Below, in pieces: positions 27,401 to 35,425 of a stretch of 43,459 nt of DNA. The stretch's first letter is position 1; each line of letters begins with the position of its first letter. The stretch spans positions 1-43,459 of the forward strand of contig CAMLML010000035.1 of the NCBI GenBank assembly GCA_946481095.1, in the 5' to 3' direction. The translations under genes were made by a program, and so were the position numbers. The stretch comes from an uncultured Cellvibrio sp. (GTDB taxonomy: Bacteria > Pseudomonadota > Gammaproteobacteria > Pseudomonadales > Cellvibrionaceae). Under the pieces are notes generated by a model, which saw only the letters and a program-made list of their open reading frames with translations, did not search any database and was not told where the DNA came from.

Positions 27401-29824
27401 ATGCTCAATAAAAAATCCATCCCAAGTATCATTTTGTGGCTGTTACTATCCGGTGTCAGTGTTACTTTGGTGACAATTTCAGGACTTTACCTCTACTTGA
27501 GTCCCAAATTGCCCTCTGTTGACACGTTACGGCAAGTTCAATTACAGACGCCGTTACGCATTTATTCAAGTGACAAGAGGTTAATTGGCGAGTTTGGTGA
27601 ACAGCGTCGCACACCTTTGACCTACGAACAGATACCTCCACTCTACTTAAAAGCGCTTCTTTCAGCAGAGGACGCGGAGTTCTTTAACCATCATGGCGTT
27701 TCTCTGAAAGGGATGTTGCGTGCAGCTTCACAATTATTGAAATCCGGAGAAATACAATCAGGCGGCAGTACAATTACTCAACAATTGGCTCGCGATTTTT
27801 TTCTTTCACGCGATCAAAAATTCACCCGAAAAATAAATGAAATTTTATTGTCGATTGAAATCGAAAGACATTACAGCAAAGAGGAAATACTTGAGCTTTT
27901 TAATAATAAAATGTTTTTCGGAAAAGGCGCTTATGGAATTCAATCAGCAGCGATGATCTATTATGGTCGTGATATCACGCAATTGACTGCCGCCGAATAC
28001 GCATCGATTGTCGGCAGCCTTGCTGCACCATCCAAATTAAATCCGCTCGCCAATCCCAAACGATCAATGGCACGTCGCAATTGGATTTTGGGACGCATGT
28101 ATGAGCTGGGACATTTGGACAAAGAAAATTATTTGTTAAATGTAAACTCACCCAACACAGCCAGTTTCCATGGAACAATTTTTGAAGTTGATGCTCCTTA
28201 TGTTGCTGAAATGGCGCGACAGGAAGTAATGGATAAATTCGGGCAAAGCACTTATTCCGAAGGGTTTAAGGTGTACACCAGTGTGGACAGCAAACTACAA
28301 CTTTCTGCACAGCAATCGCTGGTCAATGGGCTGCTTGCTTATGATAAACGCCATGGATATCGTGGCCCTGAAAAAAAATTCGAAGATTCAATAGAACCGG
28401 ATTACTCGGATTGGCAAGATCTTTTACAAGACATCCCTACACTGGGCGGACTTGAGCCAGTGGTTGTTATCGAAGTAAAAGATAAAAGCATCAGTGTCAT
28501 GTTTGCCAATGGCGAATTAACCGAAATTAATTGGGATCAAGGTTTGTCTGATGTTCGCCCCTACGTCAACGAAAATAGCCGCGGCCCTGCTTACACCAGT
28601 GCAGACTTTCTGAAAAAAGGGGATGTTATTCGTCTGCAAAAAAATTCAGACAATCAATGGATTTTCAGTCAGGTTCCCGCTGTAGAATCTGCATTGGTTT
28701 CAATTAATCCCGAAGATGGCGCCATCAAAGCATTGGCCGGCGGTTTTGATTTCAAACAAAGTCACTACAACCATGTCACTCAGGGATACAGGCAACCGGG
28801 CTCCAGCTTTAAACCTCTGATCTATACTCTGGCACTTGAGAACGGTTTTACCCCGGCATCCATAGTGAATGATGCGCCCATAGTGCTGGAAAATACCGGT
28901 TCAGGAAAAGATTGGCGGCCAGAAAATGACGATGGAAAATTTTTGGGCCCCATACGTCTTCGACAAGCGCTTTATCGATCTCGCAATCTGGTTTCCATCC
29001 GGCTATTGCAAATGATGGGCATTCAAGCTGCGCTGGATAGCTTCGATCGCTTTGGCTTCAATTCAAAAGCATTCACTCGCGATCTCACCATGGCACTGGG
29101 TACCCATGAAGCTACCCCCTTGCAAATGGTCACTGCCTATTCAGCATTTGCTAACGGCGGATACAAAATAACGCCTTACCTGATTGATCGCATAGAAAAC
29201 AGCAAGGGCGAGGTGGTTTATCAGGCAACACCTCATAAAGTTTGTCGCGTGTGCGAGGAGCCGCTACCTACACCCATTTACACGGAAAATGGTGTAGAGA
29301 TGCCACCACTTCCCAGTTACGACAGCCAACAAAATGCCCCAAGAATTATCGATAAGCGTATCGCCTATTTGATGGATTCAATGCTGAAGGATGTAATCAA
29401 ACGCGGAACCGGACGACAAGCAATGGTACTCAAGCGTAATGATCTGGCGGGTAAAACCGGAACCACAAATGGACCCCGCGACACATGGTTTACAGGCTAT
29501 AACCCTAAAATTGCCACCAGTGTGTGGGTAGGCTTTGATCAAAATACTTTATTAGGAAAACGCGAGTTTGGCAGCTCTGCTGCCTTGCCTATCTGGATTG
29601 ATTTTATGCGCACCGCACTGGAAGGTGTGCCTGATGAGCTAATGCGCCAACCAGACGGAATAGTGACCCTGCGAATCAATCCCACCACCGGAAAACCCGC
29701 TTTACCCAGCGATCCGGATGCAATCTTTGAGGTATTTCTGGGCGAAGACACAGGCAGAACATCTGCAGGTGGTAATGACGATATTGTTGAAGAACAAATT
29801 ACCTTGCCGGATGAATTATTTTAA
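27401..29824 (+). CDS. mrcA: Penicillin-binding protein 1A (bifunctional transglycosylase/transpeptidase)
   Basis: 807 residues from 27401 (17 more if the ATG at 27350 is used). A short cytoplasmic tail and one membrane helix (about 8-33) precede the GT51 glycosyltransferase domain (LLSAEDAEFFNHHGVSLKGMLRAA, GGSTITQQLARDFFLS, EILELFNNKMFFGKGAYGIQSAA). An OB-like insert follows, then the transpeptidase domain with the active-site serine in PGSSFKP, an SRN motif in YRSRNLVS and KTGTT. Builds and crosslinks peptidoglycan at the inner-membrane outer face. A CRVCEEP segment before KTG is a small cysteine-containing insert. Divergent from pilM and closed by the hairpin at 29851. Confidence 0.97.
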   Translation: MLNKKSIPSIILWLLLSGVSVTLVTISGLYLYLSPKLPSVDTLRQVQLQTPLRIYSSDKRLIGEFGEQRRTPLTYEQIPPLYLKALLSAEDAEFFNHHGVSLKGMLRAASQLLKSGEIQSGGSTITQQLARDFFLSRDQKFTRKINEILLSIEIERHYSKEEILELFNNKMFFGKGAYGIQSAAMIYYGRDITQLTAAEYASIVGSLAAPSKLNPLANPKRSMARRNWILGRMYELGHLDKENYLLNVNSPNTASFHGTIFEVDAPYVAEMARQEVMDKFGQSTYSEGFKVYTSVDSKLQLSAQQSLVNGLLAYDKRHGYRGPEKKFEDSIEPDYSDWQDLLQDIPTLGGLEPVVVIEVKDKSISVMFANGELTEINWDQGLSDVRPYVNENSRGPAYTSADFLKKGDVIRLQKNSDNQWIFSQVPAVESALVSINPEDGAIKALAGGFDFKQSHYNHVTQGYRQPGSSFKPLIYTLALENGFTPASIVNDAPIVLENTGSGKDWRPENDDGKFLGPIRLRQALYRSRNLVSIRLLQMMGIQAALDSFDRFGFNSKAFTRDLTMALGTHEATPLQMVTAYSAFANGGYKITPYLIDRIENSKGEVVYQATPHKVCRVCEEPLPTPIYTENGVEMPPLPSYDSQQNAPRIIDKRIAYLMDSMLKDVIKRGTGRQAMVLKRNDLAGKTGTTNGPRDTWFTGYNPKIATSVWVGFDQNTLLGKREFGSSAALPIWIDFMRTALEGVPDELMRQPDGIVTLRINPTTGKPALPSDPDAIFEVFLGEDTGRTSAGGNDDIVEEQITLPDELF

Positions 29825-29850
29825 AAAAACCGGGCGAAAAACTCATAATA

Positions 29851-29886
29851 AAAAAGGCCGCAAGTAATGCACCTGCGGCCTTTTTT
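29851..29886. terminator. Bidirectional Rho-independent terminator
   Basis: AAAAAGGCCGCA (29851-29862) pairs with TGCGGCCTTTTT (29874-29885), with T runs in both directions. It lies between the convergent stops of the PBP1A gene (29824) and rpmE (29902) and can serve both. Confidence 0.88.
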
Positions 29887-29901
29887 ATTTGCAAGAAATG
29901 A

Positions 29902-30120
29902 TTATTTCTTCGCAGCGATACGACTACCAAAGCGTTTGGTGAAGCGATCAATACGACCACCGGTATCCACAATTTTTTGTTTACCTGTGTAGAAAGGGTG
30001 ACAAGCACCGCACACATCAACGTGGAAATCTTTACCTATAGTAGAACGGGTTTTGAAGCTATTGCCACAACTGCAGTTGACAGCAACTTCAACATAATTT
30101 GGATGAATATCAGCTTTCAT
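29902..30120 (-). CDS. rpmE: 50S ribosomal protein L31
   Basis: 72 residues, zinc-containing (C+) form: cysteines at 16, 18, 37 and 40 (NCSCGN and [14 protein letters not shown]) form the zinc site. Start context AAAGGCC about 8 bases upstream. Single-gene unit, divergent from priA across 178 bases and ended by the shared hairpin. The non-zinc paralogue seen in zinc-regulated genomes is not in the window. Confidence 0.98.
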   Translation of the reverse strand: MKADIHPNYVEVAVNCSCGNSFKTRSTIGKDFHVDVCGACHPFYTGKQKIVDTGGRIDRFTKRFGSRIAAKK

Positions 30121-30298
30121 GATTTTTGGCCTTTAGTGTTGTGCCGCCGCCCGATCAATTGCCGGGTACCGCACCAGGGTCGTTTTTGGGAGGCGCGATA
30201 CTATCAGAACCAGCTTATAAGGCAAGCAGAAAAAGCGCCTGCAACCTGCTTCCGTTTGGCTTATGCTGCGTATTTTTGATCGACCACGAAACACTGGA

Positions 30299-32542
30299 AT
30301 GACTAATAACCCAATCCTGAGCCTTGCACTGCCAACCCCGTTACGTCGCTGTTTTGACTATCTGGCTCCGGTTGATTCCGCAAAGCAGATAACACTTTGG
30401 CAACCCGGCCAACTGTTTCGCGTCCCGTTTGGCAATCAGGTGATGGTCGGGCTGCTGCTCGAACTAAAAACCCAGTCTGACGTACCACTAGAGAAACTGC
30501 GCCCGGCAATCGAATGGCTGGGGCCGGAAATCGCACTGGACGATGAACAACTCTCCCTCTGCCTTTGGGCCGCTGATTATTATCAATGCCCCGTAGGTGA
30601 TGCGATCAGCACTGCCCTGCCCGCACTCTTGCGACAAGGCCAATGGCAAAAAAGCCAAATCGAACCCCGGTACCGATTAACAACCCAAGGCAAAGGCTTA
30701 CCCGAAGGCGCGTTAAAACGAGCGCGCAAACAAGCTGTTCTTTTATCCGCATTGCAACAACACAACAATTTGAGTCGCGTAGAAATTGATGCGTTGGAAA
30801 TCGGTTTACCCACAATAAAGGCATTGATCGAGAAAGGTTTGATTGAAACCTATATCCCTGAGCAGATTGAATCTAAAGATACTGGTTCTTCGGGGATGAC
30901 AACATCGAGTAAAAACTTTTTAAAAGAAAAACCACTCGAATTAAATTCAGAACAAACCGCTGCACTTAACCAAATCCAACAAGATTCATTTGCAACCTAT
31001 TTGTTAGATGGCACCACCGGCAGCGGTAAAACCGAAATTTATTTACAAGCGATTGAACGTTGTCTGGAAGATAACAAACAGGCTTTGGTTCTGGTTCCTG
31101 AAATCGGTTTAACACCACAAACGCTTTCGCGTTTTTTGCGACGTTTTAATGTTCCGATTGCTGCCTTACATTCCGGCTTAAATGATCGCGAACGACTAGA
31201 CGCCTGGATGGATGCTAAAAATGGTCGCGCAAAAATTATTATCGGCACACGTTCCGCGATTTTCACGCCGCTGAAAAATCCCGGCATGATTATTATCGAT
31301 GAAGAACATGATTTATCGTTTAAACAACAAGAAGGTTTTCGATACTCTGCGCGCGATTTGGCAGTGGTGCGCGCACACAAACTCAATATTCCATTAATTT
31401 TGGGATCAGCCACACCTTCGCTGGAAACGCTGCACAACGCACAACAGAAACGCTATCAACATTTGCGATTAACGACTCGCGCCGGCAATGCAAAGCCGCC
31501 ACAAATTCATTTGCTGGATATTCGCGGGCAACAATTGGATGACGGCCTGTCACCACTCACACTGGATAGCATCAGCAAAACGCTGAACAAACACGAACAA
31601 GTATTGGTGTTTTTAAATCGTCGCGGTTATGCGCCCACACTCGAATGTCAGGATTGCGGCTGGATGGCGGATTGTCGTTATTGTGATGCACGCATGACGC
31701 TGCATCAGTCGCCTGCGCATTTACATTGTCACCACTGTGATCATCAACGCGGCATTCCAAAAAATTGTCCCAATTGCAAAAGTTCACGCTTGCATCCTTT
31801 AGGTCAAGGAACAGAACGCAGTGAAGAAACATTACGACAAGCATTCCCCAATACGCCGGTGATTCGAATTGATCGCGACGCCACACGACAAAAAAATTCG
31901 CTCAATCGATTGCTAGAACCTGTGCATCAAGGCGAGCCTTGTATTTTGATCGGCACACAAATGTTGGCAAAAGGCCATCACTTTCCCAATGTCACACTGG
32001 TGGTGATTTTGGATGCAGACGCCGGATTATTCAGTACCGATTTTCGCGGCATAGAACGCATGGGGCAATTGCTGTTGCAAGTATCAGGTCGCGCCGGTCG
32101 CGCTGAAAAACCGGGGCATGTAATTATTCAAAGTTTGCATACCGATCACCCTTGGTTACAAACACTGGTGCATTCCGGTTATCACGCCATGGCCGAATTA
32201 ATTTTGCAAGAAAGGCAAAAGCAACAACTTCCGCCCTTTAGTCATCTCGCGCTACTGCGTGCCGAAAGCAAACGTGCGGAAGTTTCGCTGGAATTTTTGC
32301 GATTGGCTTTATCACTCGCGCAAAAAATTCAACCCGCATCAAAAGAATTACACTATTTAGGCCCGCTACCGGCGATGATGGAAAAACGCGGCGATAGATT
32401 CCGCTACCAATTGCACATCAACAGCAATCAACGAAAATTATTGCAATTCTTATTATCAAAATTAGCCACAGAACTGGAAGCCAGCGCGCTCAATCACAGA
32501 GTTCGCTGGTCGATTGATGTCGATGCGCAGGATATGAGTTAA
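30299..32542 (+). CDS. priA: Primosomal replication restart helicase PriA
   Basis: 747 residues from the ATG at 30299 (MTNNPILSLALPTPLRRCFDYL), which matches the normal PriA N-terminus; an ATG 36 bases earlier is the alternative. The 3'-DNA-binding domain comes first, then helicase domain 1 with Walker A GTTGSGKTE and Walker B IIIDEEHD. The zinc-binding insertion carries eight cysteines (CQDCGWMADCRYCDAR, CHHCDHQ, CPNCKSS). Helicase domain 2 includes ILIGTQMLAKGHHFPNVTLV and QVSGRAGRAEKPG. It reloads the replisome at stalled forks. Its stop is 10 bases from the convergent HEPN gene stop with no hairpin between. argS, which often follows priA in related genomes, is not here. Confidence 0.97.
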   Translation: MTNNPILSLALPTPLRRCFDYLAPVDSAKQITLWQPGQLFRVPFGNQVMVGLLLELKTQSDVPLEKLRPAIEWLGPEIALDDEQLSLCLWAADYYQCPVGDAISTALPALLRQGQWQKSQIEPRYRLTTQGKGLPEGALKRARKQAVLLSALQQHNNLSRVEIDALEIGLPTIKALIEKGLIETYIPEQIESKDTGSSGMTTSSKNFLKEKPLELNSEQTAALNQIQQDSFATYLLDGTTGSGKTEIYLQAIERCLEDNKQALVLVPEIGLTPQTLSRFLRRFNVPIAALHSGLNDRERLDAWMDAKNGRAKIIIGTRSAIFTPLKNPGMIIIDEEHDLSFKQQEGFRYSARDLAVVRAHKLNIPLILGSATPSLETLHNAQQKRYQHLRLTTRAGNAKPPQIHLLDIRGQQLDDGLSPLTLDSISKTLNKHEQVLVFLNRRGYAPTLECQDCGWMADCRYCDARMTLHQSPAHLHCHHCDHQRGIPKNCPNCKSSRLHPLGQGTERSEETLRQAFPNTPVIRIDRDATRQKNSLNRLLEPVHQGEPCILIGTQMLAKGHHFPNVTLVVILDADAGLFSTDFRGIERMGQLLLQVSGRAGRAEKPGHVIIQSLHTDHPWLQTLVHSGYHAMAELILQERQKQQLPPFSHLALLRAESKRAEVSLEFLRLALSLAQKIQPASKELHYLGPLPAMMEKRGDRFRYQLHINSNQRKLLQFLLSKLATELEASALNHRVRWSIDVDAQDMS

Positions 32543-32552
32543 ATCGAAAACT

Positions 32553-33146
32553 TCATACCCTATTCGGGAAGGCACTTTCGTCAATCGCTCCCATGTATTC
32601 TAAAACAACATCAATGTAGGAAATTAAATCACTAAACGATATGTCTGCAGCCCTATCATTGTGATGCACGATGCTATTTCGCTTTGTCACAACTGTATTT
32701 ATAAGCTCTTTATTTTTTTCAAATTCATATATTTTGGATAAATCAACGCCTAAAAACTGAAACAACTTAATTGTTTTATATGGATTCGCCGAGATATTAT
32801 CTGATATATCCTTTTTGGTTACTGGCAAAGCAATATTTGCATAACTCATATCTTTTGCTTTTATACCTGTATCCAACCTCCAGTGAATGAAATTATGGGG
32901 AATTTTCGCCATCTTAATTCTGTATGAAATAGCCTGTGCACAATTGAAAGCAACGTCTTGAAGGTATGATTCAAGATAACTACAAATACTTATCAAGTAG
33001 GATTTAACAAAAAAATTAACGTTATCAATAAATAGCTCATCAGGTTCTGATTTTATAACTCTATATTCCGACACAATGATGACGTCTTTTAAGGATACGA
33101 AAAGATTTTGATACTGCAGATATATATCACTTCGCAACTGCGTCAT
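32553..33146 (-). CDS. HEPN-domain protein, putative RNase (MAE_28990/RiboL-PSP-like)
   Basis: 197 residues, all-helical by composition. It carries the HEPN signature RNSIVHHND with Arg156 and His161 (R-x4-H), the catalytic motif of HEPN ribonucleases, and helices such as FFVKSYLISICSYLESYLQDVAF near 45-67 that fit the MAE_28990/RiboL-PSP group. HEPN proteins act as metal-independent RNases in toxin-antitoxin, abortive infection and CRISPR systems. The gene begins inside the end of the DUF262 gene (20-base overlap, 33127-33146), with GGGAG about 10 bases before its ATG, so the two are translated as a pair. Visibly AT-rich compared with priA. The active motif is seen; RNase activity and target are inferred. 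Confidence 0.82.
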   Translation of the reverse strand: MTQLRSDIYLQYQNLFVSLKDVIIVSEYRVIKSEPDELFIDNVNFFVKSYLISICSYLESYLQDVAFNCAQAISYRIKMAKIPHNFIHWRLDTGIKAKDMSYANIALPVTKKDISDNISANPYKTIKLFQFLGVDLSKIYEFEKNKELINTVVTKRNSIVHHNDRAADISFSDLISYIDVVLEYMGAIDESAFPNRV

Positions 33147-34170
33147 TCAACAAAGGCTCCCATAAGGTTCTTCTTCTTAGAATGGACGATTTTTTCTGAA
33201 GACCACCAGATAATGTTCTTCTAAAATTATCGCTTGCACATAACTCTTGATATGCATTTTTAATTTCCAATCTCTTATTCTGAATAACCTCACTTGGCAG
33301 AAGACCTATGGTTGACATCAATAGATCGTAATGAACCATCCCCTGACGTTTTCGTTCGCGAGAAGGATCAATAAATAGCTCTTCACCAAAAACCAGCTCA
33401 CAGTTATCGAGGGCAACCAAAAATTTCTCACGGAGATGACTTATAAAGTTATTATCTTTTTCAGCATTTTGTTCCATATAATCATCCAAAAAATCTTTCA
33501 ATACATCATTGTAAGAATCCAACCCGAGGTCATTAGAAAACGCAAAAAAACGAAGCACCTGCTCTTCAGCTTCTCGTCCGTCTCTAACTTTTTCACTGTC
33601 ATCTGATATACCGAAGTTTTGTATAGGAGGAATTTCAGCAAGCTCCACTAAAAGATTATCAAGTGGACCGGGATATATTGCATGTCTTATCTCTTGATCT
33701 GTAAGCTGTACAGCACCTTGATTCAATCTCGCAAAAATTTCTCTGATTAATTTCTTGGGATTTTCTTTCCTGAGAACAATGCATCTTATCGTTGTTGATT
33801 CCAGCTCAGCTCGAAGGTCCCCGAGTTCAGAAAACCTCTTTCCCTCAAGCTCTTTGAATGTCGACATACCTTCCAGGGCAAACTCGTCATTAAAAAATTT
33901 AGTAATAGTCGTAAGTCGCTGAACGCCATCTATCACTAACTGCTTACGATTTTCGTCTTCTGCCAAATAACAAGAAGGCAATGGAATCCTCATTAAACAA
34001 GATTCAATAAATTTTGATGCGCGCCCCCAACCCTCTTTATCCCATTTGTATTTTCTCTGAAAGTCAGGATTTAATATGGTTTTTGGGTCTGCAGATGTAA
34101 TACGAGCTACAAGTGTCTCGAATGGATAATCAATAGGGTACAAATTCAATGTTTTATCTTCATTAACCAT
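33127..34170 (-). CDS. DUF262 domain protein (GmrSD-N/ParB-like NTPase or nuclease)
   Basis: 347 residues. The N-terminal DUF262 domain shows PDFQRKYKWD (35-44) and VIDGVQRLTTI (79-89), the ParB/Srx-like motif usually written DGQQR; here the third position is Val. IREIFARLNQGAVQLTDQEIR follows, also typical. DUF262 is the S-like half of GmrSD modification-dependent restriction enzymes and of several other defence proteins such as BrxU and SspE relatives, where it hydrolyses nucleotides or cuts DNA. There is no HNH (DUF1524) half here. Instead a HEPN protein is encoded directly downstream with a 20-base overlap. The start at 34170 overlaps the stop of a possible small ORF by 8 bases. Function as a defence or toxin component is inferred from family and pairing. 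Confidence 0.86.
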   Translation of the reverse strand: MVNEDKTLNLYPIDYPFETLVARITSADPKTILNPDFQRKYKWDKEGWGRASKFIESCLMRIPLPSCYLAEDENRKQLVIDGVQRLTTITKFFNDEFALEGMSTFKELEGKRFSELGDLRAELESTTIRCIVLRKENPKKLIREIFARLNQGAVQLTDQEIRHAIYPGPLDNLLVELAEIPPIQNFGISDDSEKVRDGREAEEQVLRFFAFSNDLGLDSYNDVLKDFLDDYMEQNAEKDNNFISHLREKFLVALDNCELVFGEELFIDPSRERKRQGMVHYDLLMSTIGLLPSEVIQNKRLEIKNAYQELCASDNFRRTLSGGLQKKSSILRRRTLWEPLLNDAVAK

Positions 34171-34351
34171 AATCTAAACCATTAACTGACATGCATGATC
34201 GAACTAAGGGAAACAGAAATAGTGCTTCAGAGTCTGTATATTGGGAGGCAATATTAAAATCCGAGAAAGCGGACCAAGTATCAGGGCTTATAAATCTTAT
34301 TTCAATCTTAAAGAACCAAATAAATGACCAAACCCGATTTAGATGGCGCAT
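34163..34351 (-). CDS. Possible small protein or gene remnant upstream of DUF262
   Basis: 62 codons, aromatic-rich (VWSFIWFFKIEIRF near the N-terminus), no recognised family. Evidence for: it starts 25 bases after the cupin stop and ends inside the DUF262 start codon with the 8-base overlap ATGGTTAA, the same overlap geometry seen between the cysteine hydrolase and cupin genes of this operon. Evidence against: no Shine-Dalgarno sequence and an in-frame stop just before its ATG. It may be a small coupling peptide, an antitoxin-like protein, or a fragment left by the insertion that brought the DUF262-HEPN pair. Confidence 0.3.
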   Translation of the reverse strand: MRHLNRVWSFIWFFKIEIRFISPDTWSAFSDFNIASQYTDSEALFLFPLVRSCMSVNGLDYG

Positions 34352-34376
34352 AATTCATAGAATGTGACACATCAAC

Positions 34377-34736
34377 TCAAACCACAAACTTCAAAGGCCC
34401 GGACCAAATCGCCAATACCACACAACCGGATACAGATTTTATTTCGTGTTGCGTTGTAGGCGGTTGAATTGCCAAGCTGCCTTGCACATAAGCATAATTG
34501 TCGTCGCTTTGTTCGCCTTCCAACACGATTATGTGTTCGTAACCCAGATGTTGATGCGGCCTGACGCGAGTGCCGGGGGCGTAGCGGATGAATGCGGCGG
34601 CAGCGCCAGTGGCTTCATCTTTATAGATATAACTGATTTCCACACCCGGGTTGAGTGGTTGCCAGTTTTCTGCTGGGATTTGTTTGGCATGAGTGAGAAT
34701 GTTCGGAATAATTTTTGTCGCCGATAATTTATCCAT
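34377..34736 (-). CDS. Cupin domain protein (ChrR-like)
   Basis: 119 residues forming one cupin barrel. Motif 1 is GTRVRPHQHLGYEHIIVLEGE with metal ligands His-x-His and Glu, and motif 2 is PPTTQHEIKSV. The start codon overlaps the stop of the upstream cysteine hydrolase gene by 8 bases (34729-34736), so the two are translationally coupled. In this operon it could bind or isomerise the substrate or product of the hydrolases; nothing in the sequence fixes the reaction. It is the last gene clearly belonging to the uptake operon. Confidence 0.86.
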   Translation of the reverse strand: MDKLSATKIIPNILTHAKQIPAENWQPLNPGVEISYIYKDEATGAAAAFIRYAPGTRVRPHQHLGYEHIIVLEGEQSDDNYAYVQGSLAIQPPTTQHEIKSVSGCVVLAIWSGPLKFVV

Positions 34737-35412
34737 AACGTTTGTTCACTCCTTCGATCACTTGTTGTGAACTGGCGAACCAACCGACTATGCCGCCTTG
34801 TGCGATCATCATCTCGATGGCGGCGCGTTTAAATTCAGGGAAATAGCTTTCAGTTCCATCTTCAACCACCAAACAATTGTAGCCGCGATCATTGGCTTCG
34901 CGCATCGAGGTTTGCACGCAGACTTCAGTGGTGACTCCAGTGAAAATCAATTCGCTAACATTTCTTTCTTTTAAGAGCGCATCTAACTGCGTGTTGTAAA
35001 AAGCACCTTTGCCAATTTTGGTGATATTGATCTCATTTGGCATAGGCGCAAGCTCATCGATAATATCGTTTCCGTATTCACCGGCAATTAAAATTCTACC
35101 CATTGCCCCCTGATCACCGATTCGCAAACTGGGTTTGCCGCGTTTTAATTTTGCCGGATGACAATCAGACAAATCCGGTAAATGCGCTTCGCGCGTGTAA
35201 ACAATCGGCAGATGATATTTTCTGAAAACTTTTAGCAATTCTGCAATAACTGGAATTGTGGGCTTTAGCAAAGACACATCATTACCTAAAGTTGCACCAA
35301 AGCCACCTGGCTCAATAAAGTCACGCTGCATATCGATAATGACTAAACAGGGCGGATTTTTTCCTAACATAAATTCTGTAGGCTTTGCTGCAATTGCAAC
35401 ATCGGTTTTCAC
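34729..35412 (-). CDS. Isochorismatase-like cysteine hydrolase, copy B
   Basis: 227 residues from a GTG at 35412 preceded by GGAGA 7 bases upstream, 14 bases after the ABC ATPase stop; a longer frame would overlap the ATPase. The catalytic triad of the family is complete: Asp27 in VIIDMQRDF, Lys135 in KIGKGAFYNT and Cys165 in TTEVCVQTSM. These amidohydrolases cut C-N bonds of small amides (ureidoacrylate, biuret, triuret, N-carbamoyl compounds). It is a clear paralogue of the gene at 36933-37619 but diverges at its C-terminus (ESYFPEFKRAAIEMMIAQGGIVG instead of [23 protein letters not shown]), suggesting a different substrate in the same pathway. Overlaps the cupin gene by 8 bases. Confidence 0.9.
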   Translation of the reverse strand: MKTDVAIAAKPTEFMLGKNPPCLVIIDMQRDFIEPGGFGATLGNDVSLLKPTIPVIAELLKVFRKYHLPIVYTREAHLPDLSDCHPAKLKRGKPSLRIGDQGAMGRILIAGEYGNDIIDELAPMPNEINITKIGKGAFYNTQLDALLKERNVSELIFTGVTTEVCVQTSMREANDRGYNCLVVEDGTESYFPEFKRAAIEMMIAQGGIVGWFASSQQVIEGVNKRYG

Positions 35413-35425
35413 AATTGATTCTCCA

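Noticed and set aside
31039..31437. 132-codon open frame opposite priA
   Set aside because: Antisense to the conserved PriA helicase domain; no signal of its own.
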